NCBI GenBank assembly: GCA_964523735.1
Contig: CAZFYZ010000011.1
Coordinates: 1-53,046 of the forward strand
Length of the DNA: 53,046 bases
Direction: 5' to 3'
DNA from: CAZFYZ01 sp964523735
Lineage (GTDB): Bacteria > Armatimonadota > UBA5829
Below are positions 25,958-33,771 of this stretch, piece after piece; positions within the stretch are counted from its first letter, which is position 1; each line of letters starts with the position of its first letter. Below the pieces are notes generated by a model. That model was given only the letters and a program-made list of their open reading frames with translations. It was not told where the DNA came from and ran no database searches. The position numbers and the translations under genes were made by a program.

Positions 25958-27082
25958 ATGCGAGTAATGACGGTGGCCGGCACGCGGCCGGAGATCATTC
26001 GGCTATCACGAGTCATGGCGGCCCTTGATAGGCACGTCGATCACGTTATCGTGCATACCGGCCAGAACTACGACTATGAACTCAACCAGATCTTCTTCGA
26101 TGACCTTGAGATACGCAAGCCGGACCGTTTCCTTGATGCCGCAGGGGAGACAGCGTGTGAGACCGTCGGAATGGTAATCGCCAAGACAGATCGGGTTCTT
26201 GCTGAGGTCAGACCTGATGCGGTTCTCATATTGGGTGACACCAACAGCTGCCTTGCTGCCTACCCGGCAAAGAGGCGCAAGGTTCCTGTGTTCCACATGG
26301 AGGCCGGCAATCGCTGCTTTGACGAACGGGTGCCCGAGGAGATCAACCGAAGGATCGTCGATCATATCAGCGATATCAATATGCCATACAGCAGTATATC
26401 GCGCGAGTACTTGCTTCGAGAAGGGATACCGCCGGATCGGATCATAAAGACCGGCAGCCCAATGAACGAGGTGCTGAGCTACTACCGCACGCAGATTGAC
26501 TCATCCGATGTTCTGTCTCGTCTTGGTCTTGAGGAGTTCGACTACTTCGTGGTCAGTTGCCACCGCGAAGAGAACGTGGACCTCGCAGAACAGTTCGCGA
26601 AGCTCGGTGTGCTGCTGAACGGGCTGGCGGAGACCTACGGGAAGCGAGTGATTGTCTCCACACATCCTCGCACAAGAAAGCACATCGACGCCCAGAGTGT
26701 TGAGTTGTCGTCCAAGGTCGAGCTTGCAAAGCCGCTGGGCTTTTTCGACTATGTGAAGCTGCAGCAGCACGCGCGAGCTGTTCTTTCGGACAGCGGGACC
26801 ATTACCGAAGAGTCCTCCATACTGGGCTTCCCGGCGCTCAACATCCGCGAGGCACACGAGAGGCCCGAAGGGATGGAAGAGGGGGCGGTCATTATGACTG
26901 GTCTCGATCTGGGAAACGTTCTGGAAGCACTGGGCGTGATTGAGACTCAGGGACGAGGTCAGCAAAGAACTCTGAGGGTGGTCAGCGACTACGGTGTTCC
27001 TAACGTTTCTGAGAAGGTCGTCAGAATCATTCTGAGCTACGCCAACTACGTGAATCGGAACGTGTGGCGGCGGCAGGTCTAG
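25958..27082 (+). CDS. capG: UDP-GlcNAc 2-epimerase family, CapG type
   Basis: 374 residues of the non-hydrolysing UDP-GlcNAc 2-epimerase family: TVAGTRPEIIRLSRV at the N-terminus, HTGQNYDYELNQIFF, ILGDTNSCLA, HMEAGNRCFD, PEEINRRIVDH, VSCHREENVD and SDSGTITEES. In CapE-CapF-CapG sets it performs the final C2 epimerisation giving UDP-L-FucNAc. As an isolated protein it could be called WecB/MnaA, but adjacency to capE and capF favours CapG. It ends the plus-strand polysaccharide locus; two hairpins follow. Confidence 0.93.
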   Translation: MRVMTVAGTRPEIIRLSRVMAALDRHVDHVIVHTGQNYDYELNQIFFDDLEIRKPDRFLDAAGETACETVGMVIAKTDRVLAEVRPDAVLILGDTNSCLAAYPAKRRKVPVFHMEAGNRCFDERVPEEINRRIVDHISDINMPYSSISREYLLREGIPPDRIIKTGSPMNEVLSYYRTQIDSSDVLSRLGLEEFDYFVVSCHREENVDLAEQFAKLGVLLNGLAETYGKRVIVSTHPRTRKHIDAQSVELSSKVELAKPLGFFDYVKLQQHARAVLSDSGTITEESSILGFPALNIREAHERPEGMEEGAVIMTGLDLGNVLEALGVIETQGRGQQRTLRVVSDYGVPNVSEKVVRIILSYANYVNRNVWRRQV

Positions 27083-27124
27083 GCGTACCGGGTGGTGAGA
27101 TCGATCGACGCAGGAGCCAAATGG

Positions 27125-27178
27125 CGCGGCCGGTCGTTGTCACCGGCCGCGGTATACTGCACCAGTGAGGGTCTGGTG
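27125..27178. terminator. Paired hairpins after the polysaccharide locus
   Basis: A perfect 10-base-pair GC-rich stem (27125-27134 with 27142-27151, 7-base loop) is followed by a perfect 6-base-pair stem (27160-27165 with 27173-27178). They sit 43 bases past capG. No T-run follows, so this is terminator-like but not a classical intrinsic terminator. Confidence 0.45.
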
Positions 27179-27225
27179 GTCTGCACCGGGCACTCGATAG
27201 GGTCACTCGCAAGTCCCGTAATCTA

Positions 27226-27254
27226 CTGACAGATCGGCTGCCATCTGCTACAAT
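27226..27254 (+). promoter_or_regulatory. Sigma-70-type promoter before the tRNA-Sec-like gene
   Basis: CTGACA and TACAAT are 17 bases apart. The predicted start of transcription (about 27261) is some 45 bases upstream of the tRNA-like sequence and the direction matches it, so this is likely its promoter. Confidence 0.55.
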
Positions 27255-27306
27255 GGAGACCAATCAATGCACAGAAAGGAGTGCAGGCCGAAGCAAGTAG
27301 CGCGGT

Positions 27307-27383
27307 GGGGAGGACAAGCTTCAAAACCTGTGTGAGGCCTGAGTAAGGTCTCGGGTGGGTTCGATTCCCACACATCCCCGCCA
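27307..27383 (+). tRNA. Selenocysteine tRNA-like gene lacking a D-arm
   Basis: The 3' part matches bacterial tRNA-Sec base for base in layout: anticodon loop CTTCAAA (anticodon TCA), a long variable arm (GAGGCC pairing with GGTCTC), T-arm GTGGG-TTCGATT-CCCAC, an eight-base acceptor strand ACATCCCC, then G and an encoded CCA. The 5' part is abnormal. GGGGA at 27307 can pair only with the last five acceptor bases, and the next bases go directly to the anticodon region, so about 20 bases (rest of the acceptor and the whole D-arm) are absent. The anticodon stem also pairs poorly. It is either a deleted pseudogene, an assembly error or a very unusual tRNA. No selA, selB or selD is in the window. 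Confidence 0.6.
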
Positions 27384-27477
27384 AACTACCGCTTCTCACC
27401 GGGTCTTGAGCTCACAGAGACGTGGCTCTGCCCCCATTCGGGCCCAGCAAAGCTGCCGCCCGGATCAGTCGCAGCCT

Positions 27478-30156
27478 CTATCCGAATCCAAGATCAACAG
27501 CAGTGACGTCACGCATGCCTTCGACCCAGATCCACCAAGCCGGCTTGCCCTGCCATTGCCCCGATTGGTCGAGGCGCACTGTGGAGCCGGACGGGCGGGT
27601 TCCGGTCGATAAGAGACGGCGGGCCGTGTCCTCGTCAAACGGTCCCAGACGCACGGACAGGTCAGGGATCGGTGTGTCGGAGGAGAGTGTGAATCGGCCG
27701 GGCCTCTCAAACCTATAACTGACTCTGGCCTTGCTTGTCTTGCCTGATGTGGCAATCACTACCTGGCGATCAGTGACCTCAATCCCAGTCATCAACTTCG
27801 GCGCGCGCGGGAGGATCCTGATGTGACCAGGGTCGCTGTCGTCCACACCCGCGCAGACCGCCAACGCGTGCATCGCGATTCCCTGGTTGGCCCCGTTGGA
27901 CAGCTCATCCGTGCGGTGCCACATTCCATTGGGCATGAGATTGCTGCCTTCTGGGATCTGCCACTGGTACTCGCGCCAGTCGATCCCCCGGGCCTCGTCG
28001 GCGTAGTCCATGTTCTTGTCGTAGGAGTACTTGGCGATGCTTACCAGGAGGGGATCGGCGCTGTCCAGATCGTCGAGCAGCAGCGTGCACTGAGTCAGCC
28101 AGCCCTGGCCATAGCCCATCGCCAGGCACGGCTGGAAACCGTAGGGCATGCCTAGCTGTCTCTTCAGAGTGTTGCGACTGATCTGAGTGGCCTGTGCCTG
28201 CCATCTGTTCGGGTCAAGTCCGTCGAGGTACATCGACATGGAGACCTGCGAGAGGGAGGATTGCCCAGTCGACCAGTTCTTCAGCATCTTCCACTGATAA
28301 CCGTCGGTCCCGGAGTAGACCAGCAGCAGGCGCATCGCGGCGCTTTCGATGCGGTCGGCGTAGGCCCTCCAGCGCCTGGCCATGTCTGCCTCTCCCTTGG
28401 CATCGGCCATCTGAGCAGAGCACCGGAGCGCGTTCAGGCAGTTATACGACGCGTAGAGGTCGTACGCATCCGAGTTGGCATAATTGTGCTTGATCCTAAC
28501 GGGATCGGTCTCATCCGCCATGCCTAATGGTATGCCGGTAAGGGCGCGCAGATTGCCCGTCCCCTCTCCCTCACAGTAGATCACGTCCATCCCCGTGTAG
28601 TCCATGAACCAGCAGATGAACTCAGCGGCGTCTTTCGTGGAATCCCACCTGCTCTTGCCGTAGACACTGCTCCTGGGGGCCGTCAGCCAATCACCTGTGG
28701 GGCAGCCCTCGTTGCGCCACGCCAGCCAGCGCGCGATCATCACGCCTCCGTGGCCGTCCGTTTCCTCATAGCCGTCGATCTCGTTGCTGGGATACGTCAA
28801 CACGTAAGGCTCATCGAGGAAGAACGACCAGTGCGGCGGGGCGTCCTTCGGATACTTGGCTATATTGAGCTGGTAATTATCCGGGCCCTTATCCGGGTCA
28901 TGATTGGCGCGGAAGAAGTAGAGATAGTTGTCAACGTAGTCGACAAAGCTTGTGTTTCGCTGAGCGTTATTCAGGTGGCGCAGCGCGATAGGCGCGTATT
29001 CCTCCGCGCATCTGGAGTACGACCACTTCGAGTAGACACCGTAGGGGAACCAGGTGCCCATGCCGTAGTAGCCGCCATAGGTGGGTGACGTCGGTTCGCT
29101 CTCCTTGAACGCGCCCGTTCCGGCGTCGAATTTGCGATCCATCTGAGCCAGGTTAACCACCCAGATGTTGGAAAGCATATCGGCCAGGGTGCCTCCCATG
29201 AAGCGTATCCGCGCCGCGTCAGTGTTTCTCGGGAAGTCGAGAAGCTCGACCTCCTTCGGCAGATCGGATTCGCTCGTGTAGAGAGCCTTTGCGGCGGCAG
29301 TGAGGCTCCTGGTCCAGTTGCCGGGCCTATTTGTCGCGAATGCCGGCTTAAGATCAACTGCCTCGACAACGCGCTTCTCGAACTGAACGAGGTTAGCACT
29401 GGGCTTCGCCCCGACGAGCGTGATGGCGGAGACGAGCGGGCGCCCTCTGACTGCGGGGTTGTCGCGGACGATGACAGACTCGATCTTCTTGGGCTGAGGC
29501 TTCACCACGAGGTAGTAGTGGTTGTGCGGAGCATCCTTGGCCTGTCGGTCGTTCTGCTCGTAGACCTTGAGGCTGCGTTTGAGCGGCACGAGAAGCTCGG
29601 GCCGGGTATGGAAAGGCTCCGGAACCCTGCCCTCTTTCCAGTTCTGCTCTCCGCATTGCCAGGCTTCCGTGTACACCCAGTTGCGGTAGTACCAGGCGGT
29701 TGCGCCCATCGTCACTGGGAATCTGTCGGTCGAGCCGTCCGCGTATCTGATCTCGATATCGCCGATTCTGCAGCCGATGTAGACCTGGTCATCGCGTACA
29801 CGGCGCATCTCGGGGTTTTCGGCCCAGTGCTCGACCCCATAGTCCCAGCCATCGTTGATCATCCCCAGCAGGCACACAGCATCAGCCGATGCGCCTACAG
29901 GAATGGTCTCCAGGCCCCACTCTGTCTTCCTCTCAGACTTGCCGCGGTTGGCGGGATCAGCAACCAGGAACGGCACCGAGCGACAATGCATCGCCTGGGC
30001 GTTCTCATCGATCTTGAGCCCGAACAACTCCACTCGTCTTGTCTCAGTTTGTCCAGAAACCGCCATCGATCCTCCAAAGATAACCGCCAGCACAAACAAC
30101 AGCCCAGCCAGACACGCTTGGCCGGCCGAGTACCGTGACAACTCGCTCTTCGCCAT
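27478..30156 (-). CDS. Large secreted (alpha/alpha)6-type glycosidase-like protein
   Basis: 892 residues with a signal peptide in residues 1-35 (hydrophobic core LAGLLFVLAVIFGGSMAV, cleavage near VSGQ). The middle (about 320-760) has the recurring aromatic and acidic helices of six-hairpin glycosidases: GGYYGMGTWFPYGVYSKWSYSRCAEEY, EIDGYEETDGHGG, RRWRAYADRIESA and DWREYQWQIPEGSN. The C-terminal beta-sandwich (GHIRILPRAPKLMTGIEV) resembles the last domain of GH78-type enzymes. No confident family number. Likely acts outside the cytoplasm on a complex glycan. Its own promoter overlaps a palindrome (30185-30199). Confidence 0.7.
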   Translation of the reverse strand: MAKSELSRYSAGQACLAGLLFVLAVIFGGSMAVSGQTETRRVELFGLKIDENAQAMHCRSVPFLVADPANRGKSERKTEWGLETIPVGASADAVCLLGMINDGWDYGVEHWAENPEMRRVRDDQVYIGCRIGDIEIRYADGSTDRFPVTMGATAWYYRNWVYTEAWQCGEQNWKEGRVPEPFHTRPELLVPLKRSLKVYEQNDRQAKDAPHNHYYLVVKPQPKKIESVIVRDNPAVRGRPLVSAITLVGAKPSANLVQFEKRVVEAVDLKPAFATNRPGNWTRSLTAAAKALYTSESDLPKEVELLDFPRNTDAARIRFMGGTLADMLSNIWVVNLAQMDRKFDAGTGAFKESEPTSPTYGGYYGMGTWFPYGVYSKWSYSRCAEEYAPIALRHLNNAQRNTSFVDYVDNYLYFFRANHDPDKGPDNYQLNIAKYPKDAPPHWSFFLDEPYVLTYPSNEIDGYEETDGHGGVMIARWLAWRNEGCPTGDWLTAPRSSVYGKSRWDSTKDAAEFICWFMDYTGMDVIYCEGEGTGNLRALTGIPLGMADETDPVRIKHNYANSDAYDLYASYNCLNALRCSAQMADAKGEADMARRWRAYADRIESAAMRLLLVYSGTDGYQWKMLKNWSTGQSSLSQVSMSMYLDGLDPNRWQAQATQISRNTLKRQLGMPYGFQPCLAMGYGQGWLTQCTLLLDDLDSADPLLVSIAKYSYDKNMDYADEARGIDWREYQWQIPEGSNLMPNGMWHRTDELSNGANQGIAMHALAVCAGVDDSDPGHIRILPRAPKLMTGIEVTDRQVVIATSGKTSKARVSYRFERPGRFTLSSDTPIPDLSVRLGPFDEDTARRLLSTGTRPSGSTVRLDQSGQWQGKPAWWIWVEGMRDVTAVDLGFG

Positions 30157-30184
30157 TTGCAGTCCTTTCGTAGTGCCTCTATCA

Positions 30185-30219
30185 AGCTATACTATAGCTC
30201 AAGCCCGGGTCCTCAGCAA
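30185..30219 (-). promoter_or_regulatory. Promoter with overlapping palindrome
   Basis: On the minus strand TTGCTG (30219-30214) and TATAGT (30196-30191) are 17 bases apart, 35 bases before the 892-residue gene. A perfect seven-base inverted repeat (AGCTATA, one central base, TATAGCT; 30185-30199) covers the -10 box, which is where a repressor dimer could bind. Confidence 0.5.
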
Positions 30220-30287
30220 AGTGCTTGGGCATGACTATGGGGTCCGAGTCGGACAGATGTGGATGACAGAGCCACGAGCCCTCGCCT

Positions 30288-30683
30288 TCAGCCGCGCCGG
30301 CGGCGCCGCGACGCGATCCTGTTCGTGAAACCTCTCGCCGCCACGTAGGGCAGGCCCAGCACCAGACTGCCAACGATCAACGCGGGGAGCAGGCGAACGC
30401 GGCCGAACGCAGCGTACTGGAAAACCAGATCGACGAGAACTCCGACCACCATCGGCTTGATCAGGTTCCTGATGCTGCCTGCCAACAATTCGCCGCGGTG
30501 CTCATGATCGTAGAGTATGGCGATCACATATGGAGGCTGCTCGGTTCGTGCGTCCCGCAGCCCATCGCGTATCCCCAAGACTATGGCAACCAACGGCTGC
30601 ACTATGAACCGCAGGTGGAACGGCCCTGATAGCCTCGCCCGCAGTCCTTGCGCAACCAGGTCCCAGAGACCCACTCGCAGCAC
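30288..30683 (-). CDS. Small conserved membrane protein, function unknown
   Basis: 131 residues from GTG 30683. The stretch RFIVQPLVAIVLGIRDGLRDART is like a family of small membrane proteins seen in many bacteria, which also share a charged middle (HRGELLAGSIRNLIK) and two C-terminal helices. Three or four membrane segments are predicted, with a very basic tail (SRRRRRG). No known role. It lies alone between the glycosidase-like gene and pilT, both on the same strand, with 150 bases on the pilT side. Confidence 0.7.
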   Translation of the reverse strand: MLRVGLWDLVAQGLRARLSGPFHLRFIVQPLVAIVLGIRDGLRDARTEQPPYVIAILYDHEHRGELLAGSIRNLIKPMVVGVLVDLVFQYAAFGRVRLLPALIVGSLVLGLPYVAARGFTNRIASRRRRRG

Positions 30684-30800
30684 CCCCTCTTCTCGCCGCC
30701 ACAGTTGGCAACGTGCTGGGCTATCATATCCGCACCATCACGTGCCGAAACAGCCAAGGGAATGGGCTTGGTGAGGTGTGAGTATGAGAGCTGGAGGTAG

Positions 30801-30826
30801 GGGTTAGGAGCGCAAGCCCCTAACCC
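30801..30826 (-). terminator. Hairpin after pilT
   Basis: An eight-base-pair perfect stem (GGGTTAGG with CCTAACCC, 10-base loop) lies eight bases past the pilT stop on the minus strand. There is no T-run after it. It is probably a transcript-end hairpin. Confidence 0.45.
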
Positions 30827-30833
30827 GCTATGT

Positions 30834-31994
30834 CTACTGTCGGTACGGTTGCGAGCCTTGCTGCGGTTGCTGCGGTTGCTGCTGTTGCTGCTCTCGCGGC
30901 GGCTGCTCGCGCCTCTTCATATGCTCCGGCACTTGCTCACCCAGCTTCTCGAGGATGTCTCCCGGATGCTGCGCAACACGAAGCATCTCCTCTTTGGCGA
31001 GGAGTCCTTTTCTGTAAAGACTAAGCAGCGAATCGTCCAGCGTAAGCATCCCGTGGTGTTGGCCCGTCTGGATCGCCGAGAAAATGGAGTGGGTCTTGCG
31101 GTCGCGAATCATGTGCTGGATGGCTGGGGTACAGATCATGATCTCATAAGCAGCTACCCTGCCCTTTCCATCCGCTTTGGGAAGTAGAAGCTGGGAGATG
31201 ACTGCAAGCAGGTTGCCCGCCAGCTGGGCTCGGATCTGCTCCTGCTGGTCGAAGGGGAAGACGTCCACGATACGGTCTACCGTGCGGACAGCGCCGGTGG
31301 TGTGTAGTGTGGAGAACACGAGGTGGCCGGTTTCGGCCGCTCTGACCGCCGCGCCGATAGTGAGAAGGTCGCGCATTTCTCCGACCAGGATCACGTCAGG
31401 GTCCTGGCGGAGGGCTTTGATGACACCCGTGTCGAACGTTGGCACGTCCTCGCCAACTTCCCTCTGGCTAACTACAGACATCTTGTGAGTCTGGTAGTAC
31501 TCGATCGGGTCCTCGATGGTGATGATGTGACAGTCACGCATACGGTTGATGTAGTCGATCATCGTGGCGAGCGTGGTGGTTTTGCCGCTTCCCGTTGGCC
31601 CGGTGACCAGGATGAGTCCGCGCGGGGCGTAACACAACTGCTGGACGTGCGCGCTCAGGCCCAGGTCATCGAAGCTTCGGATCTTGTAAGGAATAAGGCG
31701 CATGTTCACGGCCAGCGTATGCTTCTGATAGAAGACCGCGACCCTGAATCTGGCCCTGTCACCGTAAGAGAAACCGAAGTCGACGCCCCTGCACTCTTCG
31801 AGTTCCGCAACGCACCTGTCGGGGATGATCTGGTGGACCAGATCCTTGGTAACCTCTGGTGTGAGAACGCCATGGTGCTCCAGGCGCACGAGACGAGAGT
31901 GGACTCTCACGGTGGGCGGATCGCCAACCACAAGGTGCAGGTCCGAGCCATCCCGTTCTATGATGTCGTCGAGAAGAGTCCTGATGTCAAGCAC
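30834..31994 (-). CDS. pilT: PilT-type twitching motility ATPase
   Basis: 386 residues from GTG 31994, chosen because GGGAGG lies seven bases upstream; an ATG 75 bases further out has no such support. Residues about 1-100 are the N-terminal PAS-like domain, then the secretion ATPase core: Walker A GPTGSGKTTT, Asp box ITIEDPIEYY, Walker B ILVGEMRD and His box STLHTTGA. AIQHMIRDRKTHSIFSAIQ is the PilT-like C-terminal signature, supporting retraction rather than assembly function. The tail is unusual: about 20 residues of mostly Gln and Pro encoded by CTG/TTG-type triplets. No other pilus genes are nearby. Confidence 0.94.
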   Translation of the reverse strand: MLDIRTLLDDIIERDGSDLHLVVGDPPTVRVHSRLVRLEHHGVLTPEVTKDLVHQIIPDRCVAELEECRGVDFGFSYGDRARFRVAVFYQKHTLAVNMRLIPYKIRSFDDLGLSAHVQQLCYAPRGLILVTGPTGSGKTTTLATMIDYINRMRDCHIITIEDPIEYYQTHKMSVVSQREVGEDVPTFDTGVIKALRQDPDVILVGEMRDLLTIGAAVRAAETGHLVFSTLHTTGAVRTVDRIVDVFPFDQQEQIRAQLAGNLLAVISQLLLPKADGKGRVAAYEIMICTPAIQHMIRDRKTHSIFSAIQTGQHHGMLTLDDSLLSLYRKGLLAKEEMLRVAQHPGDILEKLGEQVPEHMKRREQPPREQQQQQPQQPQQGSQPYRQ

Positions 31995-32174
31995 TGGAAT
32001 ACCTCCCGGATGGCGCCCGACAGGCAAGCTCCCCCGCAACCATAGAACGTGGCCCGGGTCATGTTGCACACATCCACGGCGCCCGTAAGACGCCGTTAAG
32101 ACTTCTGCCCCAAACGACGTCGGCTAGTTTGCTTATCGTACTCTTACTGCCCCGGTGTATCTTTTCCTGCACGA

Positions 32175-32203
32175 TTGCAGCTGTGCCAAATCGAACGTAT
32201 AAT
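32175..32203 (+). promoter_or_regulatory. Promoter for rpiB
   Basis: TTGCAG and the perfect consensus TATAAT are 17 bases apart, ending 18 bases before the rpiB ATG; a GGAGGGAAGGG purine stretch lies between. Transcription would start very close to the ribosome binding site, giving a short leader. Confidence 0.65.
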
Positions 32204-32221
32204 GTGATTGGAGGGAAGGGT

Positions 32222-32692
32222 ATGGAAGTCAATAACGGGACAGAGAAAATCCAAATCGCAATAGGGTCGGACCACGCCGGATACCCTCTGAAAGAGGTAT
32301 TGGTGGACTCGCTTGAGTGCGACGGCTATGAGCTGCATGACTTCGGCTCGTATTCAGGCGACCTGGCTGACTATCCCGACATCGCGTGTGCTGTCGCGGA
32401 GGCAGTGGCCGGTGGGCAATTCTCGATGGGCATACTGATATGTGGCACAGGAGTCGGCTCGACGATAGTGGCCAACAAAGTGAAGGGCATCCGCGCCGCG
32501 CCCTGCTTCGATCAGTATACGGCCAAAGTGGCCAGGCAGCACATCGATGCCAACATCCTTGGGCTGGGCGGGAGAGTAACCGGACCGGGGCTAGCCGTGG
32601 AGATTGCCAAGGCATTCCTCGAGACTGAGTTCGAGTGCCATCATCGCCACGAGCGGCGCCTTGACAAGATCGAAGCAATGGACCGGCAGTAG
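32222..32692 (+). CDS. rpiB: Ribose-5-phosphate isomerase B
   Basis: Interconverts ribose 5-phosphate and ribulose 5-phosphate in the pentose phosphate pathway. 156 residues from ATG 32222, fixed by the GGAGGGAAGGG site; in-frame ATG 32129 is much earlier and would add a spurious hydrophobic extension. The LacA/RpiB family motifs are IGSDHAGYPLKE and ILICGTGVGSTIVANKVKGIRAAPC, where the Cys is the catalytic base. The next protein gene, past a tandem repeat, is 6-phosphogluconolactonase, another pentose phosphate enzyme. Confidence 0.95.
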   Translation: MEVNNGTEKIQIAIGSDHAGYPLKEVLVDSLECDGYELHDFGSYSGDLADYPDIACAVAEAVAGGQFSMGILICGTGVGSTIVANKVKGIRAAPCFDQYTAKVARQHIDANILGLGGRVTGPGLAVEIAKAFLETEFECHHRHERRLDKIEAMDRQ

Positions 32693-32699
32693 AGGTCCC

Positions 32700-32940
32700 G
32701 TAGGCGGCGTCTCTGACGCCCGAGGGTTCGGAGAACCCGACTACATGGTGTAGGCGGCGTCTCTGACGCGAGAGGGTTCGGAGAACCCGACTACATGGTA
32801 TAGGCGGCGTCTCTGACGCCCAAGGGTCCGGAGAACCCGACTATATGGTGTAGGCGGCGTCTCTGACGCCAGAGGGTTCGGAACCCGACTATATGGTGTA
32901 GGCGGCGTCTCTGACGCCCGAGGGTTCGGAACCCGACTAC
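32700..32940. repeat. Five-copy tandem double-hairpin repeat
   Basis: Five head-to-tail copies begin at 32701, 32751, 32801, 32851 and 32899, with unit lengths of 50, 50, 50, 48 and about 42. Each contains two perfect or near-perfect hairpins: GGCGTC-TCT-GACGCC, and GGGTTC-GGA-GAACCC. In copies 4 and 5 the second loop is shortened. GTAG and CTAC at the unit edges also pair. The copies differ at only a few positions, so expansion is recent. It lies between rpiB and pgl, and may form structured RNA between the two genes. No spacers, so it is not CRISPR. Confidence 0.92.
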
Positions 32941-32956
32941 AACGGGGGTAGCTGCT

Positions 32957-33682
32957 ATGCAGCCGTGCTCGGCGAATGTGCTTGTGTGTTGCGACGCGGA
33001 GGCCGCGGCGATAGAGGTCGGCAGGCTGATCGCCTGCGCCGCCGAACGAGCCTTTGACGAACGCGGCATGTTCACGCTCGCGGTCCCGGGGGGATCAAGC
33101 CCGAGACGAGCCTTTGAGCTTCTGGCCGACTCTCCCGCGCGCCTGCCCTGGTCCCACACACACGTGTTCTTCACGGACGAACGCTGCGTACCTCCAGACC
33201 ACGAACAGAGCAACTACAGGTTCGCGCACGAAGTGCTGCTGTCGAAGGTCCCCCTACCCTCTTCCAACGTGCACCGCTTCAGGACCGAGCTTCCGCCTGA
33301 GGATGCCGCTGTGGAGTATGAGGAACAGCTGCGAGAGGTCATGGGCGACCAACCTCGACTGGACTTCGTGCTGCTGGGCATGGGTGAAGACACTCACACT
33401 GCCTCTCTATTTCCGCATTCGCCGGCCGTGGGAGTATTGGATCGGCTGGCTGCGGCCAACCAGATAGCCGGGCTGAGTGCCCACAGACTCACGCTGACAT
33501 TCAGGGCAATCAACAGCGCTCACAGTGTAGGCGTTCTGGCGCTGGGAAGCGAGAAAGCTCCAGCCGTAAAGAAAGCGCTGCAGGGGCATCGGAACGTCGA
33601 TGCCCATCCAGTGCAAGGCGTTCGCCCCCGGTCGGGTCAGCTGCTTTGGGTAATCGATCATTGCGCCGCGTCCGAGCTCTGA
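32957..33682 (+). CDS. pgl: 6-phosphogluconolactonase
   Basis: Hydrolyses 6-phosphogluconolactone to 6-phosphogluconate in the oxidative pentose phosphate pathway. 241 residues of the DevB/SOL type: LAVPGGSSPRRAFELLA, VFFTDERCVPPDHEQSNYRF and FVLLGMGEDTHTASLFP, with the catalytic His in the last motif. Start ATG 32957, 17 bases after the tandem repeat, with a GGGGG site upstream. It could be cotranscribed with rpiB through the repeat. Confidence 0.93.
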   Translation: MQPCSANVLVCCDAEAAAIEVGRLIACAAERAFDERGMFTLAVPGGSSPRRAFELLADSPARLPWSHTHVFFTDERCVPPDHEQSNYRFAHEVLLSKVPLPSSNVHRFRTELPPEDAAVEYEEQLREVMGDQPRLDFVLLGMGEDTHTASLFPHSPAVGVLDRLAAANQIAGLSAHRLTLTFRAINSAHSVGVLALGSEKAPAVKKALQGHRNVDAHPVQGVRPRSGQLLWVIDHCAASEL

Positions 33683-33771
33683 GGTTACCGTCGACTCCAT
33701 CCTCTCGTGAACAAACTGCCGCCACTTACGTGGAACAACCTTCATGTACGCGACAGAGCGGGGGATGAGTG

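Noticed and set aside
27304..27380. GGTGGGGA/TCCCCGCC as the acceptor stem of the tRNA-like gene
   Set aside because: It pairs well, but it consumes the CCA and breaks the exact tail layout shared with tRNA-Sec.
32700..32940. Tandem repeats as a CRISPR array
   Set aside because: Units are contiguous with no unique spacers and no cas gene is present.
32791..33213. Minus-strand frame with repeated VGFRTLWRQRRRLHHI-like peptide
   Set aside because: It is only the tandem repeat translated, and it runs antisense into pgl.
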